From JANQEU01 sp965242805 (GTDB lineage: Bacteria > Bacteroidota > Bacteroidia > Cytophagales > Cyclobacteriaceae), in the NCBI GenBank assembly GCA_965242805.1, contig CBDETD010000002.1:372001-436000 (forward strand): 64,000 nucleotides of DNA. Direction: 5' to 3'. The notes beneath the pieces were generated by a model that was given only the letters and a program-made list of their open reading frames with translations, was not told the DNA's origin and did not search any database. This document shows positions 1 through 8,378 of the stretch, one piece after another (position 1 is the first letter of the stretch; each line of letters opens with the position of its first letter). The translations under genes and the position numbers were made by a program.

Positions 1-989
1 TTGGCATCAAATATAAATTTCAGGTCTGGTAATGGATTTGCAGATACCACATCCGGCGGAAGTACAAATTCAAACAGATATTCTCCTTTTAATCTTAGAG
101 TCAGGAAGGGACCATTACCTCGTTTATATCTAACAGTGTTTTTCGAGATCCTGATCACACGATTACCTTCATACGTCCCTGCGAAGATATCCAATTCAGA
201 TACTTCATCAACTGTCTCAGTTTTAACCACAGGTTTGTAATTGCTGATGGTCTGTTCTATCCAGTTGCTGAATTCACTAATTCGAGTATAGTATTCGATA
301 ACCCCGTACACTCCCGCACCACGTCCTTCACCGATTTGATATGAACTTACCCCAACGATATATCTCGTATTCCCATTATCGAAGAATGCCGGTCCCCCAG
401 AATCACCGGGACCACTAATAGCCTCCAGTTCTGTGGAATTCGGGGAATCAGGATGATCAAACTTGAAATAGATCCATTCGCCATCCGCACCATCAATGAT
501 ATTTGTACCGGCTCGGGTAATCTTATCCATTTTGACGGGTCCCGTTAGTCCGGTTCCCGTATCTCCTCTGCCAACTACCGTGATGATCTTTCCCTGCTCA
601 TCTTTTCGTGAATATAAACTTGCAGGCTCCACACCGATAACGTTTTCTTTTAATTTGATTAAGGCTATGTCATTTTTTATTGATGTAGGTGACATCTTAA
701 AATCGGGGTGAAGGATCACCGCCTCGACCTCATATTCCCGATCATTACAAATCAATAGTTGACTTTCAAATTCCAGACCCTCTTTGATCCTAGCTGCAGC
801 ATGGGCAGCAGTTAATACCCATTGAGATGATATTAACGTCCCCTCTCCATCCGGCAAATGACACAGCTGTTTATATGCTTTGGCAAGGTTGATATAATTG
901 ATATCTGGAACATCATGTCGCAAGATCAGGGCAGAACTTAAAAAGCCAATAATCAATAGAATACATTTATTAAGGATGCTCATAAACAT
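1..989 (-). CDS. Trypsin-like serine protease, 3' end beyond the window
   Basis: Seen: reverse-strand reading gives an open frame from ATG at 989 (alternative ATG at 983) to the window edge. It has a hydrophobic N-terminal segment (about residues 4-23) and the three chymotrypsin-fold catalytic signatures in order: TAAH (His63), NDIAL (Asp107) and GPGDSGGP (Ser197). Family knowledge: S1 peptidases cleave peptide bonds with this His-Asp-Ser triad; the hydrophobic leader suggests export to the periplasm or outside. After the protease domain a further stretch from about residue 260, beginning ELDIFAGTYEG, resembles the small beta-rich DUF3471-type domains often attached to serine hydrolases; that assignment is tentative. 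The C-terminus is not visible. The neighbouring Lrp gene lies on the same strand upstream, with about 30 bp between them. Confidence 0.88.
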   Translation of the reverse strand, partial: MFMSILNKCILLIIGFLSSALILRHDVPDINYINLAKAYKQLCHLPDGEGTLISSQWVLTAAHAAARIKEGLEFESQLLICNDREYEVEAVILHPDFKMSPTSIKNDIALIKLKENVIGVEPASLYSRKDEQGKIITVVGRGDTGTGLTGPVKMDKITRAGTNIIDGADGEWIYFKFDHPDSPNSTELEAISGPGDSGGPAFFDNGNTRYIVGVSSYQIGEGRGAGVYGVIEYYTRISEFSNWIEQTISNYKPVVKTETVDEVSELDIFAGTYEGNRVIRISKNTVRYKRGNGPFLTLRLKGEYLFEFVLPPDVVSANPLPDLKFIFDA

Positions 990-1018
990 CACTTTTGTTT
1001 TTAAGGATATTAATACGT

Positions 1019-1468
1019 TCATGGTATCTTAATTTGTGTCACTTCCTTGGAAGAAGTTAGGGCAATTATGGTGTTAGTTCTTTCTACACCTTTTATACTC
1101 GTTACTTTCTCAGCTATCAATCTTTCAAGGACATGGGTGTTTTGAACTCTCACTTTCAACAGGTAAGAATATTCACCAGTGATGCAATGGCATTCCAGGA
1201 CTTCCACGACATCATTCATACAGTTGATGAAGTTGGGTTCAGCTGATGGTTCAGGAATCAGAACAAGAACAAAAGCGCATATCTCCAGGCCGACTTTTTG
1301 GGGATCAACCAGAAAGACATTTTGGCTCAATACACCTGTGTTGATCAGTTTTTCAATTCGCTGTTTGACACCTGAAATTGAAAGTTCTACAATTTCGCCA
1401 ATGTCAGCATACGACAAGCGCCCGTTTTTCTGGAGCAAATCGATTATTTGAAGGTCTTTATCGTTCAA
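1019..1468 (-). CDS. Lrp/AsnC-family transcriptional regulator
   Basis: The 149-residue protein has the Lrp layout. An N-terminal helix-turn-helix (about residues 4-50, LSYADIGEIVELSISGVKQR) is joined to a C-terminal RAM/AsnC ligand-binding domain with the typical VLECHCITGEYSYLLKV segment. Length is normal for the family. Members bind amino acids or related effectors and act as octamer-forming DNA-binding regulators in the cytoplasm. The start appears to be TTG at 1468: an in-frame TAA lies shortly upstream and there is no ATG between. It faces the divergent glyoxalase-fold gene across a very AT-rich 228-bp spacer, so that gene is a plausible target; this is inference from position. The effector cannot be told from sequence. 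Confidence 0.9.
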   Translation of the reverse strand: MNDKDLQIIDLLQKNGRLSYADIGEIVELSISGVKQRIEKLINTGVLSQNVFLVDPQKVGLEICAFVLVLIPEPSAEPNFINCMNDVVEVLECHCITGEYSYLLKVRVQNTHVLERLIAEKVTSIKGVERTNTIIALTSSKEVTQIKIP

Positions 1469-1696
1469 AACAAAATATGCTTAATTATTAATATATGAAT
1501 ACAATAATTGCATATATACATAATCATAGGCGTATATTTTTTATTATTTAGTTAAAATGCGTTAAAATCAATTGAATTATTATGCTGAATTGACGCTGGA
1601 GGGAAAGACCCCTGGATTTTCATGACCATGAATGACATAGGGCTGTCACTAGTCAGGTATATGTTTGTTCAAATCAATCATTAAAACACGGAAAAA
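1469..1696. promoter_or_regulatory. AT-rich divergent promoter region
   Basis: Spacer between the divergent lrp-like gene and the glyoxalase-fold gene. The half nearest the regulator is extremely AT-rich, with runs of alternating A and T, as expected for a shared promoter and Lrp-type operator region. No exact operator can be defined from one copy. Confidence 0.4.
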
Positions 1697-2071
1697 ATGA
1701 AAAACGTAATTAACTGGTTTGAAATCCCAGCGGTAGATTTCGAAAGGGCAATGAAGTTCTATTCGGAAGTATTGCAGGTAGAGATGTCAGAAATGCCTTC
1801 TCCTGATGGAAAAATGAAATATGGGAACTTTCCTTATAATCCAGATGGAACTGTTGTTAGCGGAGGGATAGTGGAAAAGGAAGGTTTTGTACCGACAACA
1901 GAAGGTCCGATCATTTACCTGAATGGAGGAGATGATTTAAGCATCCCATTGTCAAGAGTTGAAGGAGCAGGGGGGAAGATCACCATGCCTAAAACGCCAA
2001 TTGAGACCATGTTCATGGCCGAATTCATTGATTCAGAAGGGAATCGAATGAGATTCCATTCCATGAACTAA
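1697..2071 (+). CDS. VOC-family (glyoxalase/dioxygenase fold) protein
   Basis: This 124-residue protein begins NWFEIPAVDFERAMKFYSEV, the classic first beta-alpha unit of the vicinal oxygen chelate fold, and ends DSEGNRMRFHSMN, the matching last strand. It is a single-domain VOC protein of usual length that would form dimers. Family members bind a divalent metal and act on diverse small molecules; closest-looking relatives are annotated only as glyoxalase/bleomycin-resistance-like, so substrate and reaction remain unknown. It is divergent from the Lrp-family gene and may be controlled by it. No signal peptide is visible, so it is presumably cytoplasmic. Confidence 0.82.
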   Translation: MKNVINWFEIPAVDFERAMKFYSEVLQVEMSEMPSPDGKMKYGNFPYNPDGTVVSGGIVEKEGFVPTTEGPIIYLNGGDDLSIPLSRVEGAGGKITMPKTPIETMFMAEFIDSEGNRMRFHSMN

Positions 2072-2083
2072 TCCCCTAAAAAA

Positions 2084-2110
2084 TTAGTGGATCATCAGTT
2101 GGTCCACTAA
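2084..2110 (+). terminator. Stem-loop after the VOC gene
   Basis: TTAGTGGA (2084-2091) pairs with TCCACTAA (2103-2110), an 8-bp perfect stem 13 bases after the stop codon. There is no long T-run directly after it, so termination is likely but not certain. Confidence 0.5.
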
Positions 2111-2188
2111 CTAAACTACCTTTTGGTTATAGTTATGCCTTCGTCATGCAACGTAAGCAATGGCAACTTGAATTAAATTCGAGTTGGA

Positions 2189-3592
2189 ATGAACAATATC
2201 CGTCTTTTTATATTCAGCTCTTTGATAATCATATCGACGTTTTCCGCTATAAACGGTAAACCGGACATTCCCCGAAAACCTCATGCTTTTCAGATCGAAG
2301 ATCCATTGGACCCAAAAGGTCTTACCAATGTTGATCAATTTATCTGTCCGCCTTGTGGATGTTCAGGAGATAGCTTGATTTTAAGTGCCCCAGGAACATG
2401 TACACATTGCTCAATGGATCTGATAAAACTCAGATCAGGAATTCAGAGGGACGCGCAATTGTCTGCAGCCTTCCTTTTTCGAAACGCCCAAACCTACGCC
2501 AAATTCTATTTAAGGATTATCTATCCATTGATTGTATTCGAACTGCTTTTCGCAATTTTTATGCTCACTAAAATCGGTAAAAGTCAGCGTCTTCTTTTCT
2601 TTTCAGTGTTTATACTCTCCCTGTCTTTATACATGCTCAAATTTCAATTATATGGTACCTCATATGCAATTACCAGATCCGCAATAGCCCTATTCGCACC
2701 GATTTCATTTCTTCTCTGGGTGTGGCCGAGTTTATATTTTTTCTTGAGACAAGGGATTGAAAGAAAAGATGTTGAATTCAAGCAATATTATATCCATTTC
2801 ATCCCAGGTGGTATTTTTTTCATTGTACAAATAATGATGTTTCTGAGTTATCCAGGAAGTATGGATCTTCTATACAACCAATTTGATTCCATCTTCAACC
2901 CCATAGAGCAGGTATTATTCGTGGCGGGTGGTTTTTACTACGGGCGGTTGATCTCCATGCTTTACAAACCAAGAGAATACTTGACTCCAACCAATACTAA
3001 AATGCAAAGGAAGGCGAATGTATTTGTAAGCTTTATCTATGCAGTGAGTATCATGTTTGCTACCTTGATATTGATCAATTTCTTACTCTACAATGGTAAA
3101 GCGACTACACTTGATTATCATCTCATTTGGTTGTTGTTCACATTGTTCATTCCGTGGTTCTGCTTTGAGGCCTGGAAGAACAAAACAGATTTCATGGTTT
3201 TCAAAAAAGAAGCCTGGCGGTTCTCTAAAGACAGAATTGAAGAACTACGTACAGAATTTGATCATAAGATACATGAAGGTGAGATGTATCAAAATCCAAA
3301 GTTCGGACTTTCAGATGCGGCATCAATTCTTTCAATCAGTCCCCGGGAGATGACTGAATTTATTAGCCGTGCCTATCGATCCAATTTCTATGAGTTGATC
3401 AATTCACACCGAGTAGAGTCCGCGAAAAAAAAGCTGCTGTCTTCAGACTACGACCACCTGACGAATGAAGCGATAGGGCAGTCCTGTGGTTTTGGCTCCA
3501 GGACAACTTTTATAAAATCATTCAAGATGAGTACAGGCTTGACTCCAAAAGAATTCAAAAGAAGTGAGGGGCTGCAAAAGCATAAAAGTTAA
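2189..3592 (+). CDS. Membrane-anchored AraC-family regulator with Cys-rich N-terminal domain
   Basis: Seen: a 467-residue protein in three parts. After a signal-like leader comes a short cysteine/histidine segment (Cys53, Cys56, Cys58, Cys71, His73, Cys74) reading FICPPCGCSGD then GTCTHCSMDL. This resembles the heavy-metal-binding domain whose usual form is CPMHP...CPKCGMDL. Several hydrophobic membrane segments follow from about residue 103 to 340 in the style of 7TM sensors. The C-terminal part (about 365-460) is an AraC/XylS double helix-turn-helix with AIGQSCGFGSRTTFIKSFK. Inference: a one-component sensor at the inner membrane that reads a periplasmic metal or thiol-related signal and binds DNA directly. 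It stands alone; its targets are unknown, and the TolB-like genes downstream are the nearest candidates. Confidence 0.85.
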   Translation: MNNIRLFIFSSLIIISTFSAINGKPDIPRKPHAFQIEDPLDPKGLTNVDQFICPPCGCSGDSLILSAPGTCTHCSMDLIKLRSGIQRDAQLSAAFLFRNAQTYAKFYLRIIYPLIVFELLFAIFMLTKIGKSQRLLFFSVFILSLSLYMLKFQLYGTSYAITRSAIALFAPISFLLWVWPSLYFFLRQGIERKDVEFKQYYIHFIPGGIFFIVQIMMFLSYPGSMDLLYNQFDSIFNPIEQVLFVAGGFYYGRLISMLYKPREYLTPTNTKMQRKANVFVSFIYAVSIMFATLILINFLLYNGKATTLDYHLIWLLFTLFIPWFCFEAWKNKTDFMVFKKEAWRFSKDRIEELRTEFDHKIHEGEMYQNPKFGLSDAASILSISPREMTEFISRAYRSNFYELINSHRVESAKKKLLSSDYDHLTNEAIGQSCGFGSRTTFIKSFKMSTGLTPKEFKRSEGLQKHKS

Positions 3593-3722
3593 AGCAACCA
3601 TTCCAAGGATGAACAAAACCAGGTAATTGACCATTTGCTGGCAATTGGACATTTAAAATTCTTCTGAGACGATCCTTTCAATGGCGTGTACGTTTTTTTG
3701 GCTGGAAAAATCGCCTTAATTC

Positions 3723-4985
3723 ATGAGAATATCATTTCTATTGATCTTAATTGTCTCAATCAATATTGTTGTATCGGGACAGTGCGACACATCCTTACCA
3801 CATTCCAGAGATGGTTCATTCTCCCCTGGTGGCCAAAAGATAGCGTACTCATCGTCAAAAGATGGAAACCAGGACATATACATAATGAACAGTGATGGAA
3901 CTGATCAGAAAAAGTTAGGAGGAACCCCTGATGCGGATTATTATCCCACGTTTACTTCTGATGGCAAACAGATTCTGTTCATGTCATATAGCGGCAAAAT
4001 AGCTATGATTCACATAATGAATTCCGATGGTACAGAAATGAAAGCATTGAGCGATCCACTCAAGTTCAATGCTGATCCCAGAATGTCCCCCGATATGAGT
4101 GAAATAATATTTTTCAGTAATAGAGATGGGGTAGATCAAATTTATAGGATGGATCCGGATGGAAAAAATCAAAAGAGGATCACTCAAACTGAAAGTGACG
4201 AACGAACTCCAGTATGGTCCCCCGATGGTTCCAAGATCGTGTTTATTTCAGGAAGGGATGGTAACCGTGAGGTCTATACGATGAATAAGGACGGATCAGG
4301 CCAAAAACGTATCACAAACAATCCTGGACCTGATCTGGTCGCCAGCTGGTCACCTGATGGAGGGAAGATCTTGTTTTATAGCAAGACCCAATCAACAGAA
4401 TTGGATCCTCTTGAGCAAGCTGAGATCATGACCATCAATACGGATGGATCAAACAGGAAAAATCTGACTCTGGACCATTTCCCGGATCTGGGGCCAAGTT
4501 TTTCTCCAGACGGGCAACAAATTGTATATACCTCCTGTCGGGGAAATAGGGAGTTGTTTATCATGAACAGCGACGGGACAAACAAAAAACAACTGACATT
4601 TTCTCTTGACAATAGATCAAAGGAAATTGTTGAGATCCAGAAAGTTGTCACCCAATCATATATTATGCCTTTATATTATCACAAGGATATAGAAGACATG
4701 AGAAAAGGACTTCATAAGGACTTCAACATGTATGTGCTACATGAAAACAACTTTGAAAAAAGATCCCGGGATCAATGGATAGAAAAGCTATATCAGGTAA
4801 AAGAACGGGATCTCCTCAAAAGGATATATACCTACAATTTTGAATTGGTTGATTTTGAGGGTCATGCAGCAATAGTTAAACTGATTGTTGAGGAAGAAAA
4901 TGCCACCAGATATGTTGACTATTTGAGTCTTTACAAATTTGATGATGGATGGAAGATATTGACTAAATTATTCTCATCGAACTGA
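3723..4985 (+). CDS. TolB-like beta-propeller (PD40) protein with C-terminal lumazine-binding-like domain
   Basis: Seen: a signal peptide of about 19 residues, then six or so repeats of the WSPDG...I.F.S.RDGN.EIY.MN.DG type (residues about 25-300), the hallmark of TolB/PD40 propeller blades. A distinct C-terminal domain (about 305-420) reads VTQSYIMPLYYHKDIEDMRKG ... YLSLYKFDDGWKILTKLF. This matches the NTF2-fold putative lumazine-binding family, usually found alone. Family knowledge: such propellers are periplasmic or surface binding proteins, and no enzymatic role is indicated. The gene is followed 19 bp later by a second PD40 gene, so the two are probably co-transcribed. Confidence 0.82.
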   Translation: MRISFLLILIVSINIVVSGQCDTSLPHSRDGSFSPGGQKIAYSSSKDGNQDIYIMNSDGTDQKKLGGTPDADYYPTFTSDGKQILFMSYSGKIAMIHIMNSDGTEMKALSDPLKFNADPRMSPDMSEIIFFSNRDGVDQIYRMDPDGKNQKRITQTESDERTPVWSPDGSKIVFISGRDGNREVYTMNKDGSGQKRITNNPGPDLVASWSPDGGKILFYSKTQSTELDPLEQAEIMTINTDGSNRKNLTLDHFPDLGPSFSPDGQQIVYTSCRGNRELFIMNSDGTNKKQLTFSLDNRSKEIVEIQKVVTQSYIMPLYYHKDIEDMRKGLHKDFNMYVLHENNFEKRSRDQWIEKLYQVKERDLLKRIYTYNFELVDFEGHAAIVKLIVEEENATRYVDYLSLYKFDDGWKILTKLFSSN

Positions 4986-5004
4986 TTAAAAATATACAAG
5001 TAAA

Positions 5005-5916
5005 ATGTTAAGCATTAATAGTAAACATATTAATAATCAGATTATTACATGGATATTTTTTGTGATTTTCGTACTCATGAGCTATGACAATTCAGGGCAA
5101 ACAAAAATCAACTGTTATGACCCAGTATGGTCACCAGCTGAAGACCGGATTGCCTTCTATTCAAACGTGGATGGTGATTACGAAGTCTATGTTATGGATA
5201 TGAGCGGGATGAACTTAAATCAGATCACAAAAAACAATGTGACCGATGGCAGTCCCTCATGGTCACCGGACGGTCTTCAACTCACTTTCAAATCAGACAG
5301 GAATGGAAATTCAGATCTGTACTTATATGATTTTGAGAGCCGTCAAACTGAACAAATGACATTTATTGAGGGTCAAGTTGGCTCTTCATCATGGTCTCCC
5401 AATGGTCAACACATCGCATTTGAATGTAACTGGTACGGTCGTAGGGACATTTACTTGATGAGCTCAGACGGTAGTAAACTTCAAAATCTAACAAAACATG
5501 ACTCAAGCGATTTTCGGCCAAGCTGGTCTGCAGATGGCAACCAAATATTCTTCCAATCCAAAAGAACAGGAATATATCAGATCCACACCATGGATGAAAA
5601 CGGAATGAACGTAAAACAGATCTATAAAACTCACACTCATCAGGCAAGTCCCAGTCAGCTGGGAAAGAATAAGCTTGTTTATGCAAGTCATGACAAAAGT
5701 TCCGTGGATATTCATGTACTGAATTTGGAAAATCTCACATTGAAAAAAGTGTCCAGCGGGCTGGGAGATATCATGATGCCCTCTTTTTCGAAAGACGGAT
5801 CATCAATAACTTTCGCAATGACAGAAGACGGTATTTCTAATATCTATGTCATGAATAATGAAACAAAAGAGATCAGAAAACTGACCGGATCCATCGTTGA
5901 CCTGATCGCTAAATAA
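5005..5916 (+). CDS. TolB-like beta-propeller (PD40) protein
   Basis: A 303-residue exported protein with a hydrophobic leader (about residues 13-30) followed by six PD40 blades of the form PVWSPAEDRIAFYSNVDGD or SWSPDGLQLTFKSDRNGN. It is a paralogue of the preceding protein but lacks the C-terminal NTF2-like domain. It lies 19 bp downstream and probably shares its transcript. The role is likely protein or ligand binding in the periplasm or at the cell surface; TolB itself (Tol-Pal system) has an extra N-terminal domain that is absent here, so this should not be called TolB. Confidence 0.8.
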   Translation: MLSINSKHINNQIITWIFFVIFVLMSYDNSGQTKINCYDPVWSPAEDRIAFYSNVDGDYEVYVMDMSGMNLNQITKNNVTDGSPSWSPDGLQLTFKSDRNGNSDLYLYDFESRQTEQMTFIEGQVGSSSWSPNGQHIAFECNWYGRRDIYLMSSDGSKLQNLTKHDSSDFRPSWSADGNQIFFQSKRTGIYQIHTMDENGMNVKQIYKTHTHQASPSQLGKNKLVYASHDKSSVDIHVLNLENLTLKKVSSGLGDIMMPSFSKDGSSITFAMTEDGISNIYVMNNETKEIRKLTGSIVDLIAK

Positions 5917-6019
5917 CGAGAGTTGAACCTTTTTTTCATCTATCCAAAAATTCACCACACCATGTTCTGGTTATAGCTTTTCTGTTCAGTAACTTTAGTA
6001 AGCAATCACCAGACTAACA

Positions 6020-8230
6020 ATGGAATCTCAATTATATAACAATGGACTTACCAGTTTAAAGAAATACTGGAAAAAGGACCTGGTTTCAGGCTTTTTGGTT
6101 TCATTGATCGCTTTACCGCTATGTCTCGGTATCGCGTTAGCCTCCGGGGTGCCGCCCATGGCAGGGCTTATTGCAGCGATCGTTGGAGGGCTGTTAATGT
6201 CGAGGCTTACAGGTTCCTTCGTAACGATAAGTGGCCCCGCTGCGGGACTTATTGTGGTTAATCTCAGTGCTGTGGAATCTTTGGGTCAGGGAGATATGCT
6301 CGCTGGTTATCGATATGCATTGGCCGCATTCCTGATTGCAGGGGTGATTCAAATGATCTTAGGTTTTCTGAAGGTAGGGAAGTTTGGCGATTTTTTTCCC
6401 ACTGCAGCTGTTCATGGGATGCTTGCAGCCATAGGTGTCATCATTATTGTCAAACAGCTATTTGTGGCTTTGGATTACACACCTATACATGATAATGGAC
6501 ATGGTATAATCGGGTCGATTATACAGATCCCTGATGCGTTTATCAATATGAATCCCGAGATCGCCTTCATCGCGTTGATCAGTATTTTCATATTGGTCGT
6601 TCATCCAAGGATCACCTTCAAACCCATCAAGATAATACCTGCACCCATGTGGGTGATCATTTGTGCAATTCCATTTTCGCATATTTTCGATCTGTTTCAT
6701 GAGCACAATTACAACCTGATCGGGCGCGTGTACAAGTTAGGCCCAAAAAACCTGGTACATCTTCCGGAGAAGGTCGTTGAGGGTATCGTATTGCCTGACT
6801 TTGGCATGACATTTACGGGTGTGTTTTGGATAGCTGTAATCAGTATCGCATTGGTTTCCAGTCTGGAATCCTTGTTAAGTGCATCGGCCATAGATACACT
6901 TGATCCCTGTCACCGAAAGTCCAATCTCAACAGAGATGTCTCTGCCATGGGTGGGGGTAGTGCGATTTCCGGATTGATCGGTGGTCTTCCTATGATTTCA
7001 GAGATCGTTCGTAGTACGGCAAACATCACCAATGGGGCAAGAACACAATGGGCTAATTTCTTCCATGGTGGTTTTTTACTTCTTTTCCTGTTAATCGGGA
7101 AGCCGATCATAGAACAGATCCCATTGGCCGCCCTTGCAGCCATGTTGATCCACGTCGGTTTCCGACTCGCATCACCTTCTGAGTTTAAACATGTGTTTGA
7201 GATAGGCAAAGAACAGCTATTGATCTTTCTTACAACATTGATAACCGTGCTGGCCACTGACCTGATCATAGGTGTACTGGCGGGCATTGTTATGCAAATA
7301 TTGATTCATCTTTATTACGGAGCACCATTAAAGTTTTTGTTCAAATCCAGGTTTGATTATACAAATACATTGGACAAGGACCATGCAGTGATCTACTTAC
7401 ATCATTCTGCCATTTTCTCGAATTATATCTCTCTAAAATCGGAGATCCAAAAACATAGTGACCTGGGGCATCTCGTCATTGACTGTGCCGACGTGAATAT
7501 CATTGATCATACTTTCAGGACACACCTGAATGAACTCAAAAAGGAATGGGAAAAGGACGGTAAGCAATTGGTTTTTGAAAATGTGGATCATCTGATCCCG
7601 GTTTCCAATCACCCTTTGGCGACGATCATAAAAGGAGAGTCGACCATTCAACGAGAGGAGAAACTGACGAGCCATCAGCTATACCTGAAGAAAATTGCGG
7701 AGAAAAACGATTGGCAGTTTTTACCGGGTAAAACAATCCATTTTGAAGATTTTGAAGGATTTGATTTTAGTAAAAGCAGTAAAATCGATCATGCCGAAAA
7801 TATTATTTCAGGTACATATGAAGGGATCAGGATGATTTATTCGGAGGTGATTTATGATCAATCACTGGATACAATATCGGCGGATTCGAGGTTATCTGCC
7901 CTCATCATTAAGAACGTAATAGATGTACCGGTTTTCACACTTGATCGGGAAGGCTTTTTCGAAAAGGTTAGCGATCTGGCCTACCAGGAGGACATCGATT
8001 TTGAAGAATATCCTGACTTCTCCAACAGATTCGTACTCAAAGGTCCTGATGAGAAAGAGATCCGGAACTTTTTTCATAGAGGTCTTGTCAAAAAAATTGA
8101 AGCGAATCCGCACTTCCATATAGAAAGCAACGGAAAATCAATTATCCTGTACCATTTCGATGAAGTGGGAGATGATGAATCTGTCAGTGAGTTGTTCCGC
8201 TTCGGTAAGATCATGGCATTGATCTCGTAA
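6020..8230 (+). CDS. SulP-family anion transporter with STAS domain and extra C-terminal domain
   Basis: Seen: the N-terminal 430 residues are multi-pass membrane and carry SulP signatures (SGFLVSLIALPLCLGIALAS, TGSFVTISGPAAGLIVV, SSLESLLSASAID). A STAS domain follows at about 455-545 with LVIDCADVNIIDHTF. Family knowledge: SulP proteins move sulfate, bicarbonate or other anions across the inner membrane, often with Na+ or H+. The branch with a shortened N-terminus and GIALASGVPPMAGL is often annotated as bicarbonate transport, but no carbonic anhydrase gene is adjacent. The protein is about 150-200 residues longer than typical. The tail (about 565-736) contains ISGTYEGIRMIYSEVIYD and NRFVLKGPDEKEIRNF, resembling a stand-alone bacterial family of unknown function. 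Monocistronic by position. Confidence 0.88.
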   Translation: MESQLYNNGLTSLKKYWKKDLVSGFLVSLIALPLCLGIALASGVPPMAGLIAAIVGGLLMSRLTGSFVTISGPAAGLIVVNLSAVESLGQGDMLAGYRYALAAFLIAGVIQMILGFLKVGKFGDFFPTAAVHGMLAAIGVIIIVKQLFVALDYTPIHDNGHGIIGSIIQIPDAFINMNPEIAFIALISIFILVVHPRITFKPIKIIPAPMWVIICAIPFSHIFDLFHEHNYNLIGRVYKLGPKNLVHLPEKVVEGIVLPDFGMTFTGVFWIAVISIALVSSLESLLSASAIDTLDPCHRKSNLNRDVSAMGGGSAISGLIGGLPMISEIVRSTANITNGARTQWANFFHGGFLLLFLLIGKPIIEQIPLAALAAMLIHVGFRLASPSEFKHVFEIGKEQLLIFLTTLITVLATDLIIGVLAGIVMQILIHLYYGAPLKFLFKSRFDYTNTLDKDHAVIYLHHSAIFSNYISLKSEIQKHSDLGHLVIDCADVNIIDHTFRTHLNELKKEWEKDGKQLVFENVDHLIPVSNHPLATIIKGESTIQREEKLTSHQLYLKKIAEKNDWQFLPGKTIHFEDFEGFDFSKSSKIDHAENIISGTYEGIRMIYSEVIYDQSLDTISADSRLSALIIKNVIDVPVFTLDREGFFEKVSDLAYQEDIDFEEYPDFSNRFVLKGPDEKEIRNFFHRGLVKKIEANPHFHIESNGKSIILYHFDEVGDDESVSELFRFGKIMALIS

Positions 8231-8335
8231 TTGATTCGTACCATGACGATTTTGATTCGAGATTATGCAAGCCCTGTTTGGCGATTTCCTTACCGTCGAT
8301 ATGCAGGTACGCTGGTGAACTGAACAGAAAAAGGT

Positions 8336-8363
8336 GATCCACCTGGCCTGCCGGAGGTGGATC
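8336..8363. terminator. Stem-loop between convergent genes
   Basis: GATCCACCT (8336-8344) pairs with AGGTGGATC (8355-8363) around a GC-rich loop. It lies between the ends of the convergent SulP and lipoprotein genes and could serve as a bidirectional terminator, although no strong T-run is visible. Confidence 0.5.
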
Positions 8364-8378
8364 CAATAAATCAGCCTG

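Noticed and set aside
1179..1451. Plus-strand frame opposite the Lrp gene
   Set aside because: Antisense shadow of a clear Lrp-family gene.
5005..5916. Assignment as TolB of the Tol-Pal system
   Set aside because: The TolB N-terminal domain is missing and no tolQ, tolR or pal genes are near.
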